Origin: Deltaproteobacteria bacterium
GTDB taxonomy: Bacteria; Desulfobacterota; Desulfarculia; Adiutricales; Adiutricaceae
Length of the DNA: 40,157 nucleotides
NCBI GenBank assembly: GCA_031264185.1
Contig: JAISEL010000001.1
Span: forward strand, 1-40,157
Direction: 5' to 3'
Part shown: in pieces, positions 33,644 through 40,157 of the stretch
Numbering within the stretch: position 1 is the stretch's first letter
Layout of the letters: the number at the start of each line of letters is the position of its first letter
Notes under the pieces: generated by a model
What the model was told of the DNA's origin: nothing
What the model saw: the letters and a program-made list of their open reading frames with translations, nothing else
The model's database searches: none
Translations under genes and position numbers: made by a program

Positions 33644-34873
33644 TCACCGGGCTAAAGGTTTTTGGCCTTTAATAAGCCAGAGCGGGGTCAGGGGCTTAAA
33701 GTAATAACCGTGGGCCAGCTCCTGGGATCTGGCCACCGACAGCTGGACGGTCCGGGCCGGACTGCTCCGGGAGAGAACTTGGACGGCCTGAGTCAGGCGG
33801 ACCGGATCAACGGCTGCTGCCACGATTAGGCCGCCAGGACGGAGTCTTCGGTACGTCTCTTCCAGGACGGCCGGAAGATCGTCACCTCCGCCGCCGACAT
33901 AAACCCGGTCCGGGTCGGGTAAAAGTTTCAGGGCCCCTGGCGCCCGGCCCTGGATAATATTTAAGTGGGCCAGTCCGAATTTAGATAAGTTTTTAGCAAT
34001 AGTCAAAACCCTTTGGGGATTTTTTTCTATTGCCCACAGCTCTCCGTACTCCAAAAGGCGGCCGGCCTCTATTGAGACCGAACCTGTTCCGGCCCCCAAA
34101 TCCCAAAATGTCTCCTGGCCGGTAAGTTCCATAAGGCCTAAAGCCACCGAACGGATCTCTTTTTTGGTAATGAGACCGTTTTCCGGTTCGTATATCTCTT
34201 CCTGTCCGCCTAGGGTGACTGGGGCAGGTCTTTGGGTTACTTCCAAGACCAGAAGATTCAGGGGAGAAAAACAGCGGCCGGCTGCCTCGTCCAAAGACAG
34301 ATGGCTTATTTTTTCTTCCTGGGTGCCCAGCTCTTCAAAAACATGGACTGCAAAGTTAGTAAGGCCTTTAGTAAGTAAAGCTTTAGCTATTTTAGCCGGC
34401 GTATTGTCCGGATCGGTAAATACACATAGCAATTCGCCCCATTGGGCCAGCCGGAAAACAGCTGACCAGAAAATCCGCCAGCTGTCCCGGCCGTGGAGAG
34501 AGACGGTTTCGGTATCGGCCCATGATTTGCGCCAAAGGGCAAAGGCTTTTTGGACAGTTGTTAGTCCGGGCAGGATAACGACCGATTCCGGTTCCACCCT
34601 TGTAAGTAATTTTTTGGCCAGACCGAAAAAATTGGGATCGCCCGAGGCCAGAACAACTGTCTTGGCCCCGGGATAAATTTGGGCGATCCGCTCCAGCCAG
34701 TCGGCTAATGAGCCGGTTAAGGGCAATTTTAGGCCGGGGAAATCAGGAAAAAAGCTTAAAAGCCTGGCCGGGGCCGCCAGAACTTCGGCCTCTTTGAGGA
34801 TGTTTTTTTGTTCTTCCGTCAGATCTTTAGGGGACGAAATACCAATTAAATGGAGAGTTTTTGTTTGGTTCAA
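33644..34873 (-). CDS. cbiET: Fused cobalt-precorrin-7 C5- and C15-methyltransferase
   Basis: One 409-residue protein carrying the CbiE (C5 methylation) and CbiT (C15 methylation and decarboxylation) activities, like aerobic CobL. CbiE covers about 1-212, with ASGDPNFFGL at 76-85 and VSLHGRD. CbiT covers about 220-409, with DLGAGTGSVSIE at 258-269 for AdoMet and YVGGGGDDL. The start is a TTG at 34873; GAGGT lies five bases upstream. It follows cbiD by 16 bases. Confidence 0.94.
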   Translation of the reverse strand: MNQTKTLHLIGISSPKDLTEEQKNILKEAEVLAAPARLLSFFPDFPGLKLPLTGSLADWLERIAQIYPGAKTVVLASGDPNFFGLAKKLLTRVEPESVVILPGLTTVQKAFALWRKSWADTETVSLHGRDSWRIFWSAVFRLAQWGELLCVFTDPDNTPAKIAKALLTKGLTNFAVHVFEELGTQEEKISHLSLDEAAGRCFSPLNLLVLEVTQRPAPVTLGGQEEIYEPENGLITKKEIRSVALGLMELTGQETFWDLGAGTGSVSIEAGRLLEYGELWAIEKNPQRVLTIAKNLSKFGLAHLNIIQGRAPGALKLLPDPDRVYVGGGGDDLPAVLEETYRRLRPGGLIVAAAVDPVRLTQAVQVLSRSSPARTVQLSVARSQELAHGYYFKPLTPLWLIKGQKPLAR

Positions 34874-34889
34874 AAAGACCTCTGTTTTT

Positions 34890-36005
34890 TCAGTTAGCCA
34901 TGGCTAAAACGGTGCCGTCAAAATCCATAACTTGCGCCCAGATGTCCGGTTCAGGACCGGCCAGATTCCGGGCCGACTGGACCATTTTTTGAGCCACCAG
35001 CCGGATGGAGGCTGTCTGCCTGTAAGTTTTCAGGATATCCAGAGCAGCCAGAGCCGTTGGAGCCCTGGCTATGTCGGCCCGGACATTTTCCGGGACAGAT
35101 GAAAGCCACCCGGCTAAGGCTTGTAAATCCATATCACTTTTGTGAGCGTGGGTGCAAGAAAAACCGGCCGCCTGCTTGACGGCTTTGCCGAAGAAAACGG
35201 CTAAACCGATCCGCTCGAAGCCTTTTTTGACCGCCAGATCTAAAGCGGCCTGGAAATAGTCCGCCATCTGAACAAAAGCTTCCGGCGGCAGATCAGGCCT
35301 TAAATCACGGGCCAGGCGTTCGCTTCGGCCGCCGGTCGTTAGGACAATTTCGGATAACCCCATGGCTCTGGCTACGGACAAAGCGCTGTCAATGGTGGCC
35401 ACGTAAGCGCTGTGGGAAAAGGGCTTGACCAGACCGGTCGTGCCTAAAACGGAAAGGCCTCCCACTATGCCAAGACGGGGATTTAAAGTCTTTTGAGCCA
35501 GTTTTTCGCCGTCCCGGATAAAGACGGTTACTTTAAGACCGACCTCAGGCAAAAAAGGAGCCAGGTTATCCCTGATCATCTGGCGGGGCACTGGATTAAT
35601 GGCCCACTCGCCCGGAGGCAGGACTAAGCCGGGCTTGGTGACCAGACCGACCCCGGAGCCGCCGACCACGGACAGTTCCCCTGGTCTCTCTTCCAGAATA
35701 ACCCCGATGTGGGCTTTGTTGGTAACATCGGGATCGTCGCCGGCGTCTTTAACGACCACCGTCCGGACGGGTCCGTTGATTTGGCCTTCAAAAACTGGAA
35801 TGGTCAGTTTTTTTCCTCCGGGCAGACTGACTGTTACCCGGTCCGGAATCCGGCCGTCCCGGAGAGCCAGAGCAGCGGCCAACGCAGCCGCTGCGGCTGC
35901 CGTGCCGGTGGAAAAGCCGGTGCGGAGTTTTTTATCCGGCCGCGGCTTATCAGGTTCTGGCTGCTTAGAGGGCGTCATGATTGGCTGGACCAGGGACGCC
36001 GTCAT
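34890..36005 (-). CDS. cbiD: Cobalt-precorrin-5B C1-methyltransferase
   Basis: It methylates C1 in the anaerobic pathway, a step specific to the early-cobalt route. It has 371 residues. Marks: LRTGFSTGTAAAAAALAA (28-45), VVKDAGDDPDVTNKAHIG, GSGVGLVTKPGLVLPPGEWAINPVPR, NPRLGIVGGLSVLGTTG, VLTTGGRSE and GKAVKQAAG. The start at 36005 overlaps the upstream gene by 41 bases; an ATG at 35978 (residue 10) overlaps by 14. Neither has a clear Shine-Dalgarno site. Confidence 0.94.
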   Translation of the reverse strand: MTASLVQPIMTPSKQPEPDKPRPDKKLRTGFSTGTAAAAAALAAALALRDGRIPDRVTVSLPGGKKLTIPVFEGQINGPVRTVVVKDAGDDPDVTNKAHIGVILEERPGELSVVGGSGVGLVTKPGLVLPPGEWAINPVPRQMIRDNLAPFLPEVGLKVTVFIRDGEKLAQKTLNPRLGIVGGLSVLGTTGLVKPFSHSAYVATIDSALSVARAMGLSEIVLTTGGRSERLARDLRPDLPPEAFVQMADYFQAALDLAVKKGFERIGLAVFFGKAVKQAAGFSCTHAHKSDMDLQALAGWLSSVPENVRADIARAPTALAALDILKTYRQTASIRLVAQKMVQSARNLAGPEPDIWAQVMDFDGTVLAMAN

Positions 36006-36639
36006 TCTGGCTTAAACGCCAGAGTTTAAGGCGGGACGTAAAATCTCCCGTTTTAGGATTCAAGTCCCGTAAATCATCCCTGAAGGCGTCTTTGGAATTT
36101 GAGTCTTCAGTATCCCTCAGTTTTTGCAAAAAGCTTTTTAGTTCAGGGCCGGTTTTGCCGGAAAGCTCCTCGGCCAGTTCCCGGCGGAGACTTTGGGCCC
36201 AGGAATCAAAACTAAGAGCGTGACATGGCTTTATAAGGTCCCTGGGATGGACGGGAAAAGGCCAGGCAGAGCTGCTGGCGCCAAGAGCCAGCCGGGTCGG
36301 CCAGGCCAGTAAATTGGGTTCGGCGGTAACTACAGTCGGGACAGTCCGGAGCGCCCCTAAGGCCAGGAGCCTTAAAAGCTGTGGTTCTAAATAGGTTAAA
36401 CCGGGCAAAGTTTCGGCCAGAGAATTAATGTCTTCCAAGGGAGCATCTAAGATATCAATCTCCAGTTCCCAGATCAGTTTTCGGGCTGGTTCCATTCCCA
36501 TTACAGCCTGAAGTTCGGCTTCTCCCTCCCCGGACAGAAAAAGTTCGGTTAAAGCCAGAGCCTTTTTAGTTTTCAACCAGAATTCCCGGTCAAAAGGCTC
36601 CCCCAAAGCCCCGGTTTCCAATAATATTTTGAAATCCAT
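35965..36639 (-). CDS. Unknown protein in the cobalamin operon
   Basis: A 224-residue protein that I do not recognise. It is soluble and helical, rich in Leu, Ala and Glu, with no signal peptide or membrane segment. A central block has VPTVVTAEPNLLAWPTRLALG and then AWPFPVHPRDLIKPCHALSFD, and the C-terminal third is charged. It starts three bases after the ABC-2 permease and overlaps the start of cbiD. Its placement argues for co-expression with the corrin genes. It is not cbiC, cbiJ, cbiK or cbiL by any motif that I can see. Confidence 0.7.
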   Translation of the reverse strand: MDFKILLETGALGEPFDREFWLKTKKALALTELFLSGEGEAELQAVMGMEPARKLIWELEIDILDAPLEDINSLAETLPGLTYLEPQLLRLLALGALRTVPTVVTAEPNLLAWPTRLALGASSSAWPFPVHPRDLIKPCHALSFDSWAQSLRRELAEELSGKTGPELKSFLQKLRDTEDSNSKDAFRDDLRDLNPKTGDFTSRLKLWRLSQNDGVPGPANHDAL

Positions 36640-36642
36640 TTT

Positions 36643-37377
36643 TTAAGCTTTGGCCTTGGAAATGGTCCACATGGCCAGAGCAAAGAAAAATATCAAACAT
36701 CCGGTCAGAATAACGTAGCTGCCCCAGAAGGGAGTCTGGCCGAAAGCCGCAGCTCGGGCGGCCATTGAGGCGTGGGACAGGGGCAGAAGGTAGAGAGCGT
36801 CCTGAGCCCAGCCAGGCAGACGATCCAGAGGAAAGAATGTGCCGCCCAAAAAGGACATGGGGGTGATGATAAAGGTGGTCAGAAGGCTTTGATCGGCGTG
36901 GGATTTAACGAGCATAGCCATGGCTACCCCCAGAGCGGCAAAAGCCAGACCGTTCAGAATCAGTGCGAGAAAAAAAAGAGGACCGTAGTTTAAGCGGACT
37001 CCGAAGAAAAATCCGAAAATTATAACCAGTAAAACTGCCATCATAACCCTGGTCAGACCGGCTAAAGATTCTCCTAACACATAAGCTAAACGGCTGACCG
37101 GCGCGGATTGGATTTCGTCAAAGACCTGGTAGTAAAACCTGGCTACATTGATGTCGCCGGCCAGAGAAAAGCCCTGAACCATGCTGGCCATGGCCGCAAG
37201 CCCAGGGATCAAAAATTCCAGGTATGTGTGTCCGTCCAAAGTCATGGAACCGCCTAAAGCCAGGCCGAACGTCAGCATGAATAGAAGAGGGGATATGGCC
37301 TGTCCGGCCAGCTGGCGCTTGAAGCGGTGTTTTAAGATAAGGATTTCCCGAAGATAGACAGCAGTGAAAGCGGACAT
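36643..37377 (-). CDS. ABC-2 type permease
   Basis: A 244-residue inner-membrane protein with six hydrophobic helices and the ABC-2 pattern: YLREILILKHRFKRQLAGQAISPLLFM at the start, then FDEIQSAPVSRLAYVLGESLAGL and TPMSFLGGTFFPLDRLPGWAQ. This class usually exports drugs, lipids or polysaccharides, with a separate ATPase. No ATPase gene lies in the visible operon. AGG lies six bases before the ATG. Its place between an outer-membrane barrel and the cbi genes suggests a role linked to corrinoid or cobalt traffic, but this is inference. Confidence 0.88.
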   Translation of the reverse strand: MSAFTAVYLREILILKHRFKRQLAGQAISPLLFMLTFGLALGGSMTLDGHTYLEFLIPGLAAMASMVQGFSLAGDINVARFYYQVFDEIQSAPVSRLAYVLGESLAGLTRVMMAVLLVIIFGFFFGVRLNYGPLFFLALILNGLAFAALGVAMAMLVKSHADQSLLTTFIITPMSFLGGTFFPLDRLPGWAQDALYLLPLSHASMAARAAAFGQTPFWGSYVILTGCLIFFFALAMWTISKAKA

Positions 37378-37468
37378 GTTATACCTAAAGGGTGATGATT
37401 TGGCCGGGCAAAAAACCTGGCCGAATCCAAGTTTTAGCCGGGAGGAGTTCAGGCCGAAAGGCCGAAGG

Positions 37469-38473
37469 TCAGTACTCGTAGCGCAGACCTGTTTTGAAAG
37501 TCCGGCCTTCTTCGTTTTTGTTCCGCCGGTTGTCCGAGGGAGTGTCGCCTATGTTTGTTACATCGGCTTTCAAAAGAAGCCTGCCGTTGTCTTTCCAGTC
37601 AAAAAGTCTTTTAGCCAGATGGAAGTCGTAGACTGTGGAATCGGAGAAACCTGTTCCGTCAAACCCGTAGAAGAAGAAAGGCGTCCGCCGGCCTCGGTTG
37701 GCTTCCAGACTCATAGACAGCCCCAATTTCTCATGGTTGAAGACCAGACCATAAGAAAAGCGCAAATCAGAATCATTGTGGGAAAAAGCGGTCCGGGGAG
37801 TCCACTTTTCAAACAGGCGGATCAGGGTAAAATAAGGTCTCAGTTCAAAATCCCAGTCAAATGTCTCGTCCATCTGCCATTCCACGGAAAATTCCAGGCC
37901 ACGATATCTGGCCGTATCTTCGGGTACATTAAACTTCCGGCCCGATGGGGAAGTATCGTAGAGCTGGCGGCGGTAGTCAAAGTCAAAGTATTTGAGACCT
38001 GTATCAAGATCACCAAAATCAAATTCATAACCTAAAGAAAAGCCTGTCCCTAAAGCCTGATTCTGGGTGGGATTAATGTTTAAAGAGCCGGACTGAGTCT
38101 GGATTAAACCGGAATACTCGGCATGGAGATTTAAATAATCAGTGGGACTATAGCTGAGACCTGCTGACTGACCTGCTGACTGAGCGGGGGTATTTAAAAT
38201 CTGGCTGTCAAATACGGCATGGGATTGGTCTCCATGGAAGTCATAGGTCTGGGCATATGAACGGACCACAAATTTGAGCCTTTCTTCGGTTAAAGGCTGC
38301 TGATTGAAATGGTCCTGAGTCGGGGAATTGTTTTCCGGTGCCTGAAGAGAGACAGGGGCATGTTCCGGCTGAACTTCCTTTTTTTGGCCAAAAAACGGCC
38401 ATTCCCATGCCGCAGCGGTCTGGCTTACCAGAAGTCCTAAAAGGACCAGTATGGAGACCGTAAATTTCTTCAT
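37469..38473 (-). CDS. Short outer-membrane beta-barrel, TonB-receptor-like without plug
   Basis: A 334-residue exported protein. Residues 1-22 form a clear signal peptide (MKKFTVSILVLLGLL, cleavage after TAAA). After a Pro/Gln-rich stretch there are alternating beta strands with aromatic girdles (LNLHAEYSGLIQ, FSLGYEFDFGDLDTGLKYF, RYRGLEFSVEWQ). The end, LLLKADVTNIGDTPSDN then FKTGLRYEY, is that of TonB-dependent receptors. A normal receptor has 600-750 residues, with a plug carrying 'RG' and 'VEVLRGP' motifs; none is found here. It is therefore either an internally deleted receptor or a distinct small barrel. AGG lies five bases before the ATG. It is the first gene of the cbi operon. Confidence 0.75.
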   Translation of the reverse strand: MKKFTVSILVLLGLLVSQTAAAWEWPFFGQKKEVQPEHAPVSLQAPENNSPTQDHFNQQPLTEERLKFVVRSYAQTYDFHGDQSHAVFDSQILNTPAQSAGQSAGLSYSPTDYLNLHAEYSGLIQTQSGSLNINPTQNQALGTGFSLGYEFDFGDLDTGLKYFDFDYRRQLYDTSPSGRKFNVPEDTARYRGLEFSVEWQMDETFDWDFELRPYFTLIRLFEKWTPRTAFSHNDSDLRFSYGLVFNHEKLGLSMSLEANRGRRTPFFFYGFDGTGFSDSTVYDFHLAKRLFDWKDNGRLLLKADVTNIGDTPSDNRRNKNEEGRTFKTGLRYEY

Positions 38474-39424
38474 AAGAACCTGGATAAGATGAAAGCCACT
38501 GATACTAAAAAACTAAAAAAACGGACTGAAAGGTCAGTGTTATTTACTAATTTTATAATGACCGGCAAAGAAGGCGGCCAGTATGAAATTAAATTTAATT
38601 CGTTGATAACAGCCTCATTGACCACCGATCCCAGGCTAGGTTCGGTTCCAAATTTTATAGGTCCAGTCTGACTTAAATTCATGCGCCTAGTCGTTTGAGC
38701 GTTGTTGTTAATATACTCTATTTTAGAGAGTATGGCTACAACAGCAGATAGGGAAAATAAGACCCCATAAGGCGTACTCCCTCAATTTTACTCTTCCTGA
38801 ATGTGGAATAAATTGAAATTTTCTTAAATAAAACGATTAAAAGCTATCTTTGTCTATAAAAAATAATTTAAAATTAATAAACGATGTATTAGTGGTAAAA
38901 TATATCTATCGATATATTATAAATAAATAAATCAGCTACATTAGATATATATTAAAAAGCAAATATATTTACTTAAGGTCAGTAGATTTTTATAATAATA
39001 AAATTACTTTAATGTAGCTTTAATTTTTCTCCGAATAATATTCTAATAAATAATAATTGTTTCAATTTAAAACAATTTGGTGAGGCCATCCTAATTCCAT
39101 AACTAATCAAAACTCAATATTAGACGCCACATTTTGAATTTTAATCTGAGTCGAATTCAAAAGTCAACCCGTATACCCGACCCGTGTCTTTTTTTGCATT
39201 CATTTTTTGGTAAGTGGTATCTGGGGGCGGGGTGGTTTATGAGGTTATTTTTTATATATCATTTAATGTATTAATAATATATATGATAAAGTATATTAAT
39301 AAGAATCAAAATAAAAAAATATATATGAATAATTTATTAAAATTTAATATATAGTTTCACTAAAAATATGACACTAAATATATATCAAAAATATAAAAAA
39401 TGAGAATCCATATTTAATAGTGTC
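38474..39424. other. Upstream region of the cbi operon, AT-rich
   Basis: About 950 bases. Near 38719-38739 is ATACTCT-N7-AGAGTAT, a seven-pair inverted repeat that could be an operator or hairpin. I found no complete cobalamin riboswitch: the B12-box pattern is absent on the minus strand. From 38830 to 39060 and 39240 to 39420 the sequence is almost pure A+T. No gene seen. Confidence 0.35.
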
Positions 39425-39698
39425 TCGCGCTCAGGACCCTCTGAATTGAGGATAACCATATTATGCAGTAAAGTGTGATTTTACAGCCAAGTATTCAAAA
39501 TATAAAGAGGAACAATTCGGCGGACCTCTGCTTGCAGTCCTAACCCGAGTTTACAAGTTATTTTAGCATATCCTTAAACGCGCAGTCAGTTGATCCTCAA
39601 TGGCAGTGATCTGTCCTTGATCAAGTTCAATCATATGATTCCAAAAGCTTTGGCTGGGCAAGGAATGCTAGGTCGGCGGTCGGCATCCGTATCCAAAG
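39425..39698 (-). other. Decayed coding scrap, unassigned
   Basis: Higher GC than the flanks. Minus-strand frames give pieces such as IELDQGQITAIEDQLTARLR, which look protein-like and helical, but stops follow within 30 codons. At about 39430-39450 the minus strand reads SIQRVL, as in the IS630 remnant near 1460; this may be chance. I cannot assign a family. Confidence 0.25.
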
Positions 39699-39700
39699 TA

Positions 39701-39789
39701 TTACCACGGCACAAAGCTCTAAGAGAGTTAGCTCAAAACCTGTAATAGAAACGGTATTACAGCATTCTCAGAATTAAGTGCCGAGGTAA
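39701..39789 (-). mobile_element. 89-bp MITE, copy B (IS630/mariner-type)
   Basis: The inverted partner of the element at 8437-8525: same length, about 90% identity on the opposite strand, TA on both sides (39699-39700 and 39790-39791). Its ends are better kept: TTACCACGGCAC and GTGCCGAGGTAA pair at 11 of 12 positions. The inner CTGTAATA...TATTACAG stem is intact. It lies in a gene-free region. Confidence 0.85.
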
Positions 39790-39900
39790 TAGTTTATCTA
39801 TCAATTTTAACTCGAATATTTATCAAGAGCCTGTAGAGAAAAATATTTACTATGGTAATTCCTCGCAAGGCTGTTTTATAGAATGTAATTTGATTATCCT

Positions 39901-39964
39901 GGCTATTTACATGACGGGAGTAAGAGGTCTTTTGCCTCCCTGGGTATTTACTTGACAGGATTAA
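39901..39964 (+). repeat. Two imperfect 23-base direct repeats
   Basis: 39901-39923 and 39942-39964 agree at 19 of 23 positions (GG(C/G)TATTTAC(A/T)TGAC.GGA.TAA) and start 41 bases apart. A GGGAG...CTCCC inverted repeat overlaps the gap between them. A related TATTTAC occurs at 39845. Function unknown; a binding site array or a small repeat is possible. Confidence 0.4.
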
Positions 39965-40157
39965 ATTTTTTTTACTGTTTTTTCAATGTTGTCCCACTCC
40001 AAGAAGTAAGCAAGTCGAGGAGTTTTTTAAGTTATGAGACACTATCCGTTGCCTATGGAAAGATTTCTAAAAGGATATATACGCATTGAGGAAAAAAGAG
40101 AGAACTGCCATCTCCCGACGACAACCTTTAACAATTAGGATCTATTAAATTTAATAC

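Noticed and set aside
34164-34676. 170-residue plus-strand frame
   Set aside because: Antisense shadow of cbiET, with low-complexity Ser/Arg content.
37364-38035. 223-residue plus-strand frame
   Set aside because: It is the antisense shadow of the beta-barrel gene, which has a signal peptide, SD site and family-like C-terminus.
38489-38505. GCCACTG, as in part of the cobalamin riboswitch, near the cbi operon head
   Set aside because: It is on the plus strand while the operon is on minus, and the B12 box and other conserved blocks are missing.
1-40157. CRISPR arrays, rRNA and tRNA genes, phage modules
   Set aside because: No regularly spaced repeats, no rRNA-like stretches, no foldable tRNA and no phage structural genes were seen.

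Overview
Organism and setting. The genes are those of a Gram-negative bacterium: outer-membrane TonB-type barrels, a SPOR-domain protein, KsgA/TsaD and an anaerobic (cbi-type) corrinoid pathway. Fused trpGD, fused cbiET and an early-cobalt corrin route would suit an anaerobic deltaproteobacterium (Desulfobacterota), possibly a host-associated lineage. That placement is inference from gene style; no rRNA or tRNA is present to anchor it. Real genes are GC-moderate, while the long gaps are very AT-rich and hold decayed transposases and broken genes. This looks like a genome losing genes.

Layout. (1) 1-4926: a gene graveyard with a broken nuclease/transposase-like gene, two IS630 fragments and one intact orphan DNA methyltransferase (2061-3215, minus). 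(2) 4927-13243, minus strand: a metal-uptake locus read as FecCD permease, ATPase, binding protein, MoeA-like protein, then (after a gap holding an 89-bp MITE) a TonB-dependent receptor and a DUF364 protein. Three of these genes use TTG starts with good Shine-Dalgarno sites. (3) 13251-14354: gap with a possible reverse-transcriptase scrap, then nfu on plus. (4) 14646-22515, plus strand: a complete tryptophan operon with promoter, a leader peptide carrying three successive Trp codons, an attenuator hairpin, trpE, trpGD, trpC, trpF-trpB fused, and trpA. Two homologous long leaders precede trpC and trpFB. (5) 22516-26195: transposase remnants, a C45-family acyltransferase preceded by a terminator-like RNA, and a decayed gene. 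(6) 26196-30688, minus: an unknown gene with its own promoter and terminator, then ksgA, tsaD, a CDF transporter and a SPOR protein. (7) 31044-38473, minus: a cobalamin operon (plugless outer-membrane barrel, ABC-2 permease, unknown gene, cbiD, cbiET, cbiF, cbiG, cbiH). (8) 38474-40157: AT-rich gap with the second MITE copy.

How the parts work together. The trp operon converts chorismate to tryptophan and appears to be controlled by ribosome-mediated attenuation. The cbi operon supplies the middle ring-contraction and methylation steps of anaerobic B12 synthesis; the earlier and later steps must lie elsewhere. The receptor, FecBCD-type importer, MoeA-like protein and DUF364 protein form the least conventional unit. 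The best inference is uptake and intracellular handling of an oxyanion such as molybdate or tungstate, or of another chelated metal. The two MITE copies are both exactly 89 bp and flanked by TA, matching the IS630 remnants in the same window.
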